Assembly (NCBI RefSeq): GCF_050611725.1
Contig: NZ_JBODJB010000001.1
Location: 1,922,001-1,986,000, forward strand
DNA length: 64,000 bases
Direction: 5' to 3'
Origin: Ferruginibacter sp050611725
Lineage (GTDB): Bacteria > Bacteroidota > Bacteroidia > Chitinophagales > Chitinophagaceae
The notes under the pieces were generated by a model. The model saw only the letters and a list, made by a program, of their open reading frames with translations. It was not told where the DNA came from and searched no databases. Positions 51,975-61,428 of the stretch are shown here, piece by piece; position 1 is the first letter of the stretch; every line of letters begins with the position of its first letter. The position numbers were made by a program, and so were the translations under genes.

Positions 51975-53354
51975 ATGATAAAGACTATCAACGATTTTAA
52001 AAATGTTTTTTTTATTGGTGTTGCAGGAACAGGCATGAGTGCCATTGCTCAATACTTATCGGGTATCGGGAAAAATGTGAGTGGCAGCGACAGATATTTT
52101 ACGCCTGATACTTTTAATGATACAAAAGAGAAATTACATGCCGAAGGGATACAATGTTTTTTGCAAAATGGCGAAGGCATTACAGAGCAAACAGATCTGG
52201 TAGTAGTATCAACCGCTATTGAAGATACTGTGATGGAAGTACAAAAGGCAAAACAATTAAATATTCCCATTCTAAAACGCAGTGAGGTACTGGCCATTAT
52301 TGCAAAAAGCAAAAAAACAATAGCGGTAGGTGGCACATCCGGTAAGAGTACCACCAGTGCGATGTTATTTGATATTTTACAATTCGCAGGTATGCAGCCA
52401 AGTATTATTAGTGGAGCCGGATTGGTAAGCATCATCAAAGAAGGAAAAATTGGTAATGCAAAAGTTGGTCCAGGAGAGTGGTTAGTAATTGAAGCAGATG
52501 AAAGTGATGGGAGTATTGTTCAATATCATCCAGAAGTAGGACTGTTGTTGAATATTGATAAAGACCATCAGGAGATTGATGAGTTGATGCAGATATTCGG
52601 CACATTCAAAAAAAATACAACTGAATTGTTTGTTGTCAATCAATCGAACGCATTGGCAAAAAAATTATCTGCTAATGATACAAATGATTTTTCTACTGAT
52701 GAAAATTCAAATGCCGGATATATTGCAAAAGGCTTTCATCAAGAAGGATTCAATATTCAATATTCGATAAACAATATTCAATATTCAATCAATACAGTTG
52801 GGAAGCATAATATGGAAAATGCTTTGGCTGCTACTGCCGTAGCCAATCAATTAGGAGTAAGTTTGCAAATCTGTGCGGATGCATTAAAAAATTACGAAGG
52901 TATTTATCGCCGTCACCAAATTCTCGGACAAAAAAATGGTGTTTGGGTCATTGATGATTATGCCCACAACCCTGCAAAGTGTGCTGCTTCTATTGCTGCT
53001 TGCCAGTATGTAGCACCAAAAGTAATTGCCTGGTTTCAACCGCATGGTTATGGCCCTACAAGATTTTTACGTGCTGATTTTGTAAAAGAAATTGCTGCTG
53101 TGTTAAGGTCGCAAGATGAAATATGGATGAGTGAGATATTTTATGCCGGTGGTACTGCTGTGAAAGATATTTCTGCAAACGATTTGATCAATGATATTAA
53201 AGCTCATGGTAAAAATGCTTTTTTTGTAGAAGATAGAAATGAGTTTTTAGAAACTGCACGTCCGCATTTAACAGATAACTGTGTGTTGTTGTTGATGGGA
53301 GCAAGGGACCCGAGTTTGGAATATTTTGGGAAAGAGGTTTGGGATAAATTATAA
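51975..53354 (+). CDS. Mur ligase (MurC/Mpl-type UDP-N-acetylmuramate ligase)
   Basis: A 459-residue ATP-dependent ligase with the three Mur domains: N-terminal UDP-binding (FIGVAGTGMSAIAQYLSGIG), central ATPase with P-loop GTSGKSTTSAML near residues 118-129 and DESDGS near residues 174-179, and C-terminal (VGKHNMENALAATAVANQLG, IDDYAHNPAKCAAS, FQPHGYGPTRFL). MurC adds L-alanine to UDP-MurNAc; Mpl adds recycled tripeptide. The gene stands alone outside a division/cell-wall cluster, which favours Mpl or a second MurC. A terminator follows. Confidence 0.78.
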   Translation: MIKTINDFKNVFFIGVAGTGMSAIAQYLSGIGKNVSGSDRYFTPDTFNDTKEKLHAEGIQCFLQNGEGITEQTDLVVVSTAIEDTVMEVQKAKQLNIPILKRSEVLAIIAKSKKTIAVGGTSGKSTTSAMLFDILQFAGMQPSIISGAGLVSIIKEGKIGNAKVGPGEWLVIEADESDGSIVQYHPEVGLLLNIDKDHQEIDELMQIFGTFKKNTTELFVVNQSNALAKKLSANDTNDFSTDENSNAGYIAKGFHQEGFNIQYSINNIQYSINTVGKHNMENALAATAVANQLGVSLQICADALKNYEGIYRRHQILGQKNGVWVIDDYAHNPAKCAASIAACQYVAPKVIAWFQPHGYGPTRFLRADFVKEIAAVLRSQDEIWMSEIFYAGGTAVKDISANDLINDIKAHGKNAFFVEDRNEFLETARPHLTDNCVLLLMGARDPSLEYFGKEVWDKL

Positions 53355-53383
53355 AAAGCCACCCTTAATAAAAGATGGCTTTT
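53353..53383. terminator. Bidirectional intrinsic terminator
   Basis: AAAAGCCA (53354-53361) pairs with TGGCTTTT (53376-53383) around a 14-base loop between the convergent Mur ligase and SH3b genes. Confidence 0.65.
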
Positions 53384-53404
53384 AAACGCTCAACTCAAAA
53401 AATC

Positions 53405-53821
53405 TTACAACGGCGAAAGATATTGTGCAAAAGCATATCCCTCTTCACCATCTTTTGTTTTGATCTTCCACCAACTGTCATCAGTTTTTTCAACCAAAGT
53501 AACAATTTCGTGGTGTGCTGCTTTACCAACGATAGTGCCTTCAGTACTTGGTGTGCTTCTGATATTAAGATTAGAAGCATCTGTTGTAACTTTTAACTGA
53601 GCGCCTGCTTCGGCTTTAACATCAATGCTCAATAAAAGATCACCACTCGCCATATCGGGATCGATCTTATTAAAGATTGCCCATAGTGCATCGGAATCTG
53701 CTATTGTATTTGCTGTGCCGCTTACATGTAGTATTCCGTCTTTTTCAGCTATAGCTAGATCTGCTACACCTATTGTATTAGCAGCTTGAATCAATTCTGC
53801 ATATTTATCTTGTAATGCCAT
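53405..53821 (-). CDS. Two-domain protein: BON-like N-terminus and SH3b C-terminus
   Basis: A 138-residue protein. Residues 1-68 form a BON-like domain (VADLAIAEKDGILHVSGTA, then DPDMASGDLLLSIDV). Residues about 76-138 form a bacterial SH3 (SH3b) domain (NLNIRSTPSTEGTIVGKAAH, then DDSWWKIKTKDGEEGYAFAQYL). No signal peptide is visible. SH3b domains often bind peptidoglycan peptides. It is followed upstream (in reading order) by the BON lipoprotein gene, 31 bases away, so the two are probably a pair. Confidence 0.78.
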   Translation of the reverse strand: MALQDKYAELIQAANTIGVADLAIAEKDGILHVSGTANTIADSDALWAIFNKIDPDMASGDLLLSIDVKAEAGAQLKVTTDASNLNIRSTPSTEGTIVGKAAHHEIVTLVEKTDDSWWKIKTKDGEEGYAFAQYLSPL

Positions 53822-53851
53822 TTTCTTATTTTTTGTTTTGATTTAATGAAA

Positions 53852-54358
53852 TTATTTGACGTTGACCAAGTTGCTTGCCGGATCGAATTTTACTTTTGCT
53901 GCACCAAGCATTTTCATGATCTTCATTCTGTCGGCCATTGTTACCGAACCGGTCAACAATACTTTGTCGCCAACAAATTCATACTTAACACCTTTAAAAT
54001 CTTTTAAACCGTCTTTTACTTTTTGCTGAGTAGCAGCATCCAAAACAGTATTAACTGAGGCAGGGACAACAGCAGGAGCTACTGTAAAATTATTTGTAAA
54101 AGATTTCAACCCTTTTACATCTTTTTGTAAAGTGGCCAGAACTTCGTTTGCTTTTGCGTAAGCGGCAGAATCTTTAAATTCTCCGGTCAAGCTAGCTACA
54201 CCTTCTTTTACATCACTAACTGTAATGCCTGCTAATTCAGTAGCGGCTTTTACTTTTTCTTCCAGTGCAGTTTTTACATCTGCATCTTTGGGTTTACAGC
54301 TTACAAAGCCAACTGTAGTGGCAATGGCAATAGCCATTAGAAATTTTGTGCTTTTCAT
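53852..54358 (-). CDS. Lipoprotein with two BON domains
   Basis: A 168-residue lipoprotein; lipobox VSC places the modified cysteine at C21. Two BON domains follow: residues about 28-92 (VKTALEEKVKAATELAGITV...VASLTGEF) and about 105-168 (VKDGLKDFKGVKYEFVG, VLLTGSVTMADRMKIMKML). BON domains contact membranes or other envelope proteins. The neighbour encodes another BON-like protein with an SH3b domain, suggesting a shared envelope role. Confidence 0.82.
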   Translation of the reverse strand: MKSTKFLMAIAIATTVGFVSCKPKDADVKTALEEKVKAATELAGITVSDVKEGVASLTGEFKDSAAYAKANEVLATLQKDVKGLKSFTNNFTVAPAVVPASVNTVLDAATQQKVKDGLKDFKGVKYEFVGDKVLLTGSVTMADRMKIMKMLGAAKVKFDPASNLVNVK

Positions 54359-54490
54359 GTTACTTTTTTTTGTTGTTTTAAATGTTAATCAAGACAAGAA
54401 TTAATGAGAAGTATTCATCATTTTCTCCTTTAAACATTTATACAGATAGAAAACAAGAGTAACCAGTTGCATCCGTTAAAAAAAATATAA

Positions 54491-55003
54491 TCAACGAAGA
54501 GTGGTAAAGCCTGTTTGTAGTTTTAAATTTTCAACCACATTAAAAATGATCGGGCAGGTATTGTAGTACATTAATATGCTGAAAAGCCTTTTGGTGAAAC
54601 CCGGCTGATAGAGATGCGGAAATTCTCTGCAACCGCTGAATCGGTGCGTATAGATGGTACATCTATTCTCAGACAGGAAATGACAAGGGATCGTATTAAT
54701 GATCATTCTGCCGCCACTTCCTTTTTCTATATATTTTTCTTCCAGTTCGTCAACAGGCATTTGTAAATGGGTAGCCAGCGCATTTGCTTCTTCCTCATTT
54801 ACGTTGATCATGAATGCACGGCAGCAATTGCCACAGTTAGTGCAGTCAATTTTTGGACTGATCCGGTCATTCAGGTCGAACACGATTTGGTCTATTTCAC
54901 CCGGCTCGGACGATTGCAAAAAACTTTTAAACGCATCATTCTCAGATTCTTTTGCAAGAGCTATTTCACTGATCGCTACCAGGTTGCTTTGTAATGGTGT
55001 CAA
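54491..55003 (-). CDS. YkgJ-type cysteine-cluster protein
   Basis: A 170-residue protein with a cysteine array typical of zinc/iron-chelating YkgJ-type proteins: CTNCGNCCRAFM near residues 55-66, CHFLSENRC near residues 106-114, and a CREFP near residue 124, plus a final conserved cysteine. Relatives are thought to bind metal; no enzyme activity is established. It lies in a divergent position to parE. Confidence 0.85.
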   Translation of the reverse strand: MTPLQSNLVAISEIALAKESENDAFKSFLQSSEPGEIDQIVFDLNDRISPKIDCTNCGNCCRAFMINVNEEEANALATHLQMPVDELEEKYIEKGSGGRMIINTIPCHFLSENRCTIYTHRFSGCREFPHLYQPGFTKRLFSILMYYNTCPIIFNVVENLKLQTGFTTLR

Positions 55004-55134
55004 ATTCGTAGTTTATAAAATAAAGGTAAACTAAAGCCGGTGTTGATTTCTAACATTTTTCAAAACGGTGTGGATAAGTCGTTTTGCAGTTAAATGCACT
55101 CATTCTACTATATTGCAACGCTGAAAAAAACAAA

Positions 55135-57024
55135 ATGGCTGAAAAAGAACAATTAGATTATACGGAAGACTCGATAAAAAGTCTTGATTGGAAAGAACAT
55201 ATACGCCTTCGTCCCGGTATGTACATTGGTAAATTAGGCGATGGTAGCAGTGCCGACGATGGTATTTATGTATTGCTGAAAGAAGTGATCGACAACTGCA
55301 TTGATGAATACACGATGGGGAATGGAAAGAATGTAGATGTTAATATCAACAACAATATCATTTCGGTAAGAGACTTTGGACGAGGGATACCACTAGGTAA
55401 AGTGGTGGATGTGGTAAGTAAAATAAATACCGGAGCCAAATACGATAGCAAGGCCTTTCAAAAAAGTGTTGGTTTGAATGGGGTAGGTACTAAAGCGGTA
55501 AATGCGTTAAGCAACCATTTCAAGGTTACTTCTTATCGAGACGGGAAAGAAAAAACGGCTGAATTTGAAAGAGGCAATCTTATTAAAGAACATAAAGAAA
55601 CTGCTACCAAAGAAGCAAACGGAACCTATGTAGAATTTACACCTGATAATACCATTTTTAAAAATTACCATTTTGTACAAGAGTATTTAGATAATCAGTT
55701 TTGGAATTACTGTTACCTGAATGCAGGGTTGGTAATGAACCTAAATGGCAAACGCTATATAAGTAAGAATGGTTTGCTGGATCTCTTGCAACGCAAGACC
55801 AATGAAGATGAAATTCGTTATCCGATCATCCACTTAAAAGGCGAGGATATTGAAGTAGCCATAACCCATGAAAGTGCCTATGGCGAAGAATATTACAGTT
55901 TTGTGAATGGCCAGTTCACTACCCAAGGCGGTACGCATTTGGCTGCATTCAGAGAAGCGTTTATCAAGACCGTTAGAGATTTTTATAAAAAAGATTACGA
56001 TGCGTCTGATATACGTGGTAGTATTTGTGCGGCAATAAGTGTTCGTGTACAGGAGCCTGTTTTTGAATCTCAAACAAAAACCAAACTTGGTTCTCAAAAT
56101 GTATACGAAGGCGGACCAAGTATGCGAAATTTTATCGGAGATTTTTTAACGAAGGAACTGGATAATTTTCTGCATAAAAATCCTGCAACAGCCGATGCTT
56201 TAAAAAAACGGATCGAACAAAATGAAAGAGAGCGTAAGGAATTATCCGGTATCAGAAAATTGGCAAATGAAAGAGCTAAAAAAGCAAATCTTCATAATAA
56301 AAAATTAAGAGATTGTAAGTATCATTATAACGATGAAGCTACAGGAAAAGAAAAAGATAAGATAGTCGAAAAGGCAAAAGAAAGTACAATATTTATTACA
56401 GAAGGAGATAGTGCAAGTGGTAGTATTACTAAAGCAAGGAATGTTGAAACGCAGGCTGTGTTTAGCTTACGGGGTAAACCGTTGAACTGCTTTGGTCTTA
56501 CTAAGAAAGTAGTTTATGAAAACGAGGAGTTTAATCTTTTGCAACATGCATTGAATATTGAAGAAGGCTACGATACACTTCGCTATAATAATATTGTATT
56601 TGCTACCGATGCCGATGTGGATGGTATGCATATTCGTCTATTGTTGATGACTTTTTTCCTGCAATTCTTTCCGGATCTGGTTAAGAATGGCCACGTTTAT
56701 ATTTTAGAAACACCTTTATTCAGAGTAAGAGATAAAAAAGAAACCATTTATTGTTACGATGAAAAGGAAAAGCAAGAAGCAATCAAAAAACTGACCGGAA
56801 AGCCCGAGATCACTAGGTTTAAGGGTTTGGGTGAGATCAGTCCTGATGAGTTTGCAAGATTCATTGGCAGAGACATGAAACTGCAACCTGTGATGATGCT
56901 GCCCGATACGCATATCCAGCAATTGCTTGAATATTACATGGGAAAGAATACTCCATCAAGACAAGATTTTATTATTGATAATTTAAAGATAGAGGTTGAT
57001 CTTGCAGATGAGGCCACAGTATAA
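55135..57024 (+). CDS. parE: DNA topoisomerase IV (GyrB-like) subunit B
   Basis: Type II topoisomerase ATPase subunit that with ParC unlinks daughter chromosomes. The start at ATG 55135 (MAEKEQLDYTEDSIKSLDW) gives 629 residues; the longer frame from 55084 adds a non-conserved leader. The ATPase part shows RPGMYIGKLGDGS, EVIDNCIDE (the ATP-binding helix), GRGIPLG and GLNGVGTKAVNALS. The toprim part shows EGDSASGS near residue 420 and the metal-binding ATDADVDGMHIRLLL near residues 485-499. It is followed 2 bases later by a methyltransferase gene; parC comes two genes further on. Confidence 0.92.
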   Translation: MAEKEQLDYTEDSIKSLDWKEHIRLRPGMYIGKLGDGSSADDGIYVLLKEVIDNCIDEYTMGNGKNVDVNINNNIISVRDFGRGIPLGKVVDVVSKINTGAKYDSKAFQKSVGLNGVGTKAVNALSNHFKVTSYRDGKEKTAEFERGNLIKEHKETATKEANGTYVEFTPDNTIFKNYHFVQEYLDNQFWNYCYLNAGLVMNLNGKRYISKNGLLDLLQRKTNEDEIRYPIIHLKGEDIEVAITHESAYGEEYYSFVNGQFTTQGGTHLAAFREAFIKTVRDFYKKDYDASDIRGSICAAISVRVQEPVFESQTKTKLGSQNVYEGGPSMRNFIGDFLTKELDNFLHKNPATADALKKRIEQNERERKELSGIRKLANERAKKANLHNKKLRDCKYHYNDEATGKEKDKIVEKAKESTIFITEGDSASGSITKARNVETQAVFSLRGKPLNCFGLTKKVVYENEEFNLLQHALNIEEGYDTLRYNNIVFATDADVDGMHIRLLLMTFFLQFFPDLVKNGHVYILETPLFRVRDKKETIYCYDEKEKQEAIKKLTGKPEITRFKGLGEISPDEFARFIGRDMKLQPVMMLPDTHIQQLLEYYMGKNTPSRQDFIIDNLKIEVDLADEATV

Positions 57025-57026
57025 TT

Positions 57027-57812
57027 ATGTTTGAGTTTCACACAGATAAGAAGAGATATTTTGATATGCAGGTGGATAACACCCGTAAGTATGTAATACC
57101 CTTCATTGAACAATACAAGAAAGTAGCACCGGGTACAAGAGTACTTGAAATTGGTTGTGGCGAAGCAGGTGTGTTGAAAGCCTTTACAGATATAGGTTGT
57201 GTAGGAGTTGGGGTGGAGTTGGATGAACCTCGTTTGGTAACTGCAAGAGAATGGATGAGTGCAGAGATTAATAACGGGCTCGTATCTTTTTTATCAAAAG
57301 ATATTTATAAGGTTGATGTTCAAACAGAATTTGGAGCCGGTTTCGATATCATTATTTTGAAGGATGTTATTGAGCATATTCATGATCAGGAAAAACTGAT
57401 TGCCTGGATGAAGCAATACCTAAATAAAGATGGGGTTATATTTTTTGGTTTCCCGCCATGGCAAATGCCATTTGGTGGGCATCAACAAGTAATGCGAAGC
57501 AAGTTTTTAAGCAAACTCCCATATTTTCATTTGTTACCAATGTTCATTTACAGAACAATATTAAAAGGTTTTAAAGAAAATGTAGATGCATTTGTTGAAA
57601 TCAAAGAAACGGGCATTTCTATAGAGCGATTTGAAAAGATCGTGAATGCAACAGGGTATGATGTAGCTTGTAAAACACATTATTTTTTAAACCCTATTTA
57701 CGAATTCAAATTTGGATGGAAGCCCAAAAAACAAAACAAATTGATCAGTATTATACCATGGGTAAGAAATTTTTTCACTACCTGTGTCTATTATCTGATC
57801 AAACAAAAATAG
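57027..57812 (+). CDS. Class I SAM-dependent methyltransferase
   Basis: A 261-residue protein with methyltransferase motif I at LEIGCGEAGVLKAFTDIG (residues about 40-57), an acidic VELDE motif II near residue 67, and DIIILKDVIEHIHDQEK near residues 107-123. The C-terminal part is helical and basic. The acceptor is unknown. It starts 2 bases after parE and is separated by 24 bases from the DUF1835 gene; its position inside the topoisomerase IV operon is the main hint at function. Confidence 0.85.
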   Translation: MFEFHTDKKRYFDMQVDNTRKYVIPFIEQYKKVAPGTRVLEIGCGEAGVLKAFTDIGCVGVGVELDEPRLVTAREWMSAEINNGLVSFLSKDIYKVDVQTEFGAGFDIIILKDVIEHIHDQEKLIAWMKQYLNKDGVIFFGFPPWQMPFGGHQQVMRSKFLSKLPYFHLLPMFIYRTILKGFKENVDAFVEIKETGISIERFEKIVNATGYDVACKTHYFLNPIYEFKFGWKPKKQNKLISIIPWVRNFFTTCVYYLIKQK

Positions 57813-57836
57813 ATTTAACGTTATAAAAATAGATTA

Positions 57837-58649
57837 ATGATACACGTAGTTTTCAATGAGGCGGATACAAACGTTTTGAAACAGGCAATTGAATTAGATG
57901 AAACCTTGCAAGGCGAAGTCATCCAGATAAAAGATGATTTCGCTGTAGGTCCTTTAAATAATATTTATGTCGGCGAAGGAATGGAGGAGCGCAAGCAATG
58001 GTGGCGTGATGTTTTAATTGGTGGAGATTATGAAGGGAAAGTAGATTCTGGTGAAATTGATGATACTAAAACAGTAGCAGAGTTGGTTGGCACCATGCGT
58101 AGAAATGAAGAAGAAACAATTTGGATATGGGCAGCACAAAACAAACATGATGTATGTGGTTACTATTGGTTGCTGAACTACATGAAAGAATTTCAAGGAA
58201 GGGTTTTTATTCTTTATTTGAACAATCTTCCTTTTATCAACGAGAAGGGAGGTGTGTTTTATCCGAATTGGTTACATGAAATACCGGCAAAAGAATTTTT
58301 GAAAGCAAAAAAATTATCCAGAGAAATCACTTTGAGTGAATTTGAAGTTGATCCCGATGAATGGTCGAAGATCTGTAATGAAAATAAAGGTGTTCGTTTA
58401 TTAGAAGGTGGAAAAAAATTGATCAGTGCAGATTATGATTTTTACGATGCCGATCTTAAGAAAATCATAACCGGCGATTGGCAAAAAGCTTCAAAGGTCA
58501 TTCATCAATATTTGAGTAAAGCAAAACATACTACCGGTGATGCATACTTATTATGGAGATTGAAAGTGATGATTGCACAGGATATGTTTGATGTACAAGG
58601 GAAGGTGGAAAATATGAAGGATTTTGAAGTGAAAACAAAAACGATTTGA
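57837..58649 (+). CDS. DUF1835 domain-containing protein
   Basis: A 270-residue protein of a poorly understood family. The N-terminal part (IHVVFNEADTNVLKQAIELD, then IQIKDDFAVGPLNN) is the DUF1835 hallmark. The middle holds an IWIWAAQNKHDVCGYYWLLNYM stretch in two pieces (IWIWAAQNKHDV and CGYYWLLNYM); the C-terminal third resembles DUF3658. No catalytic motif is known. It sits between a methyltransferase and parC in an apparent topoisomerase IV operon. Confidence 0.82.
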   Translation: MIHVVFNEADTNVLKQAIELDETLQGEVIQIKDDFAVGPLNNIYVGEGMEERKQWWRDVLIGGDYEGKVDSGEIDDTKTVAELVGTMRRNEEETIWIWAAQNKHDVCGYYWLLNYMKEFQGRVFILYLNNLPFINEKGGVFYPNWLHEIPAKEFLKAKKLSREITLSEFEVDPDEWSKICNENKGVRLLEGGKKLISADYDFYDADLKKIITGDWQKASKVIHQYLSKAKHTTGDAYLLWRLKVMIAQDMFDVQGKVENMKDFEVKTKTI

Positions 58650-58712
58650 TGATTTGAAGATGCGATGATTTTTTATCACCAAATTTTTTTATCACCAAAT
58701 TTTCAAATTGAG
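58646..58712. repeat. Intergenic short-word repeat before parC
   Basis: TTTGATGATTTGAAGATGCG on the left faces TTTTTTATCACCAAA and ATCACCAAATTTTCAAATTG on the right, the same GATTTG/CAAATC word type as at 12887 and 19712. The arms are imperfect. It separates the DUF1835 and parC genes and covers almost the whole gap. Confidence 0.5.
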
Positions 58713-58718
58713 TAAAAG

Positions 58719-61235
58719 ATGGCAAAAGCAAATAAAGAAGATTATATCCACACAGATAGTGGCATTGGCGGCCAATACAAAACATGGTTTTTAGACTATG
58801 CCAGCTATGTTATATTAGAACGTGCTGTGCCAGCAATTGAGGATGGATTAAAACCGGTGCAAAGAAGGATACTGCATGCAATGAAAGAAATGGATGATGG
58901 CCGTTTTAATAAAGTAGCCAATATCATCGGACAAAGCATGCAATACCATCCGCATGGAGACGCAAGTATTGGAGATGCATTGGTAAACATGGGGCAGAAG
59001 GATCTCTTAATTGAAACGCAAGGGAACTGGGGTGATGTACGTACAGGAGATGAAGCTGCTGCAGCAAGATATATAGAAGCAAGACTCAGCAAGTTTGCTC
59101 TGGAAGTGGCTTTTAATGCAAAAACTACCGAATGGGCATTAAGTTATGACGGTAGAAAAAATGAACCGGTAACACTACCGATGAAATTTCCTTTATTGTT
59201 GGCACAGGGGGCGGAAGGTATTGCTGTAGGCTTAGCCACAAAAATATTGCCACATAATTTTTGCGAATTAATTGAGGCATCGATCAAATATTTGCGTGGA
59301 AAGAAGTTTGAGATATTGCCGGATTTTCTAACCGGTGGTACCATGGATGCGTCTAATTATAATGATGGTAAACGTGGAGGAAAGATAAGAGTAAGAGCGG
59401 TTATTGAAGAGCAGGATAAAAAGACGTTGGTCATAAGAAATGTACCATTTGGTGTTACCACCAGTCAGTTAATGGAAAGCATTGTTAAGGCGAATGATCA
59501 GGGCAAGATTAAAATTAAAAAAGTAACGGATCATACAGCTGCGGAAGTAGAAATCATTGTAGAGTTGGCTGCAGGCATTTCTCCCGATATTACTATTGAT
59601 GCATTGTATGCTTTTACCGATTGCGAAGTAAGCATTTCTCCGAATACCTGCGTTATCGTAAAAGATAAACCACAATTTTTAGGTGTTACAGAATTACTTA
59701 AAATATCTGCAGAGAATACGAAGGAACTACTTCGTAAAGAATTAGAAATAAGATTAGCTGAGCTGCAGGAAAAATGGCATTATACATCTCTTGAAAAAAT
59801 ATTCTTCGAAGAAAAAATATACAAAGAGTTAGAGAAGAAACACGAAACATGGGATAAGGTGATCGAAGCAATAGATAAAGCATTTGTTCCTTTTAAAAAA
59901 CAATTAAAAAGAGATATTACTCGTGAAGATATTCTTAAGCTAACGGAAAAGCCTGTACGTAGAATATACAGATTGGATATTGATGAATTGAATGATCAGA
60001 TAAAAGCACTGGAGGCAGAGATCAAACAGGTAAAACATGATCTGGCCAATTTGACTGACTTTGCTGTAGCTTATTATGAGAATTTGCTGAAAAAATACGG
60101 GAAAGGTAGAGAGCGTAAAACAGAGATAAAGCAATTTGATACCATTCAGGCAAAAGCTGTAGCCATTGCTAATACAAAACTATATGCAAACTTCGCCGAT
60201 GGCTTTATCGGAACCGGTTTAAAGAAAGATGAACTTGTAGCGGAGGTATCTGACTTCGACGATATCATTGCCTTCACCAAAGGTGGCGTAATGAAAGTTG
60301 TAAAAGTATCCGACAAAGTTTTTATCGGAAAAGACATTTTGCATGTAGCTGTTTTTCAAAAGAACGACGAACGGACTACCTATAACATGATCTATGTAGA
60401 TGGTAAAACAGGTGTTAGTTATGCAAAGCGTTTTAATGTAACGGGAGTTACAAGAGATAAAGAATACGATCTCACCAAAGGATCAGAAAAAAGTAAAGTA
60501 CATTATTTCAGTGCCAATGCAAATGGTGAAGCAGAGGTTGTAAAGATTGTACTGAGTCCGAATTGTTCTGCAAGAAATAAAGAATTGGATTTTTACTTTG
60601 AGGAAATGGAGATCAAGGGTAGAAGCAGCATTGGTAACCAGGTTACCAAATATCCGATTAGAACAGTTAAGTTTAAAGAAGCCGGTAAATCTACATTGGA
60701 TGCTAAAAAACTATGGTTTGATAATAAGTTCGGTAGATTGAATACGGAAGAGAAAGGAGAGTACCTAGGTAAGTTTGAAGCAGAGGATAGAATACTTGTT
60801 ATATATAATGATGGTAATTATGAAATTACTGATCAGGAATTGACACAACGTTTTGATGCAGATAAGGTATTGCTGATGGAGAAGTTTGATGCGGAAAAGA
60901 TCATTACAGCGGTTTATTATGATAAAGAGAAAGTGCAATTCAGCGTAAAACGTTTCAGAATAGAAACAACTACCCTTCATAGTAAGTTCTTCTTTATAAA
61001 AGAGGGAGCAGAAAACTACCTTGAAGCTGTTACAACCGATGCTGAACCCGTATTGGCAGTTCAAAGTGGCAGGGGGGCGCAAATACGTAACGCAAAGATT
61101 AAAATAGCTAAAGTTGTTGAGGTAATGGGTTGGAAAGCTTTGGGTGCTAAACTCATTGATTATGCTAAAAGTGTAGAAATGCAATGGGAAAAGAAGAAAG
61201 ATGCAGATAATTCTCAAGGAGAGCTCTTTTCTTAA
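58719..61235 (+). CDS. parC: DNA topoisomerase IV subunit A
   Basis: Type II topoisomerase DNA-cleaving subunit (838 residues). Catalytic tyrosine is Y118 in AAARYIEARLSKF. The upstream quinolone-resistance-type region reads HPHGDASIGDALVNMGQ, and KPVQRRILHAM sits near residues 45-55. The C-terminal beta-pinwheel part starts near residue 490. Together with ParE it decatenates chromosomes. The short preceding repeat gap and shared direction with parE and the two middle genes suggest one operon, although the repeat may attenuate expression. Confidence 0.92.
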   Translation: MAKANKEDYIHTDSGIGGQYKTWFLDYASYVILERAVPAIEDGLKPVQRRILHAMKEMDDGRFNKVANIIGQSMQYHPHGDASIGDALVNMGQKDLLIETQGNWGDVRTGDEAAAARYIEARLSKFALEVAFNAKTTEWALSYDGRKNEPVTLPMKFPLLLAQGAEGIAVGLATKILPHNFCELIEASIKYLRGKKFEILPDFLTGGTMDASNYNDGKRGGKIRVRAVIEEQDKKTLVIRNVPFGVTTSQLMESIVKANDQGKIKIKKVTDHTAAEVEIIVELAAGISPDITIDALYAFTDCEVSISPNTCVIVKDKPQFLGVTELLKISAENTKELLRKELEIRLAELQEKWHYTSLEKIFFEEKIYKELEKKHETWDKVIEAIDKAFVPFKKQLKRDITREDILKLTEKPVRRIYRLDIDELNDQIKALEAEIKQVKHDLANLTDFAVAYYENLLKKYGKGRERKTEIKQFDTIQAKAVAIANTKLYANFADGFIGTGLKKDELVAEVSDFDDIIAFTKGGVMKVVKVSDKVFIGKDILHVAVFQKNDERTTYNMIYVDGKTGVSYAKRFNVTGVTRDKEYDLTKGSEKSKVHYFSANANGEAEVVKIVLSPNCSARNKELDFYFEEMEIKGRSSIGNQVTKYPIRTVKFKEAGKSTLDAKKLWFDNKFGRLNTEEKGEYLGKFEAEDRILVIYNDGNYEITDQELTQRFDADKVLLMEKFDAEKIITAVYYDKEKVQFSVKRFRIETTTLHSKFFFIKEGAENYLEAVTTDAEPVLAVQSGRGAQIRNAKIKIAKVVEVMGWKALGAKLIDYAKSVEMQWEKKKDADNSQGELFS

Positions 61236-61428
61236 TACATATATATGTATTCAACGGATTGGATATTTATGAGTAGTTTCCACATTAATATGTAGAAATA
61301 CGTAAAATGCCATGTCAAAACTCGATGGTCAAAGCAGTTTTGTGCACTTTTTAGCGCTATTTTTTCGATCATTTCACAAATTTTACCCGCTGTTTTGAGA
61401 AGATTTACGGTAAATCCCCTTCATACTT
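61236..61428. other. Gap before the duplicated regulatory region, no gene
   Basis: A/T-rich and without a supported frame. It holds TACGTAAAATG (about 61301) and AAGATTTACGGTAAAT (about 61400), related loosely to the ACGCA words of the following regulatory region, but no terminator with a T-tract is clear after parC. Confidence 0.4.

Noticed and set aside
55084..55134. Upstream start for parE
   Set aside because: The extra 17 residues are not part of the conserved ParE N-terminus and overlap a promoter-like A/T region.
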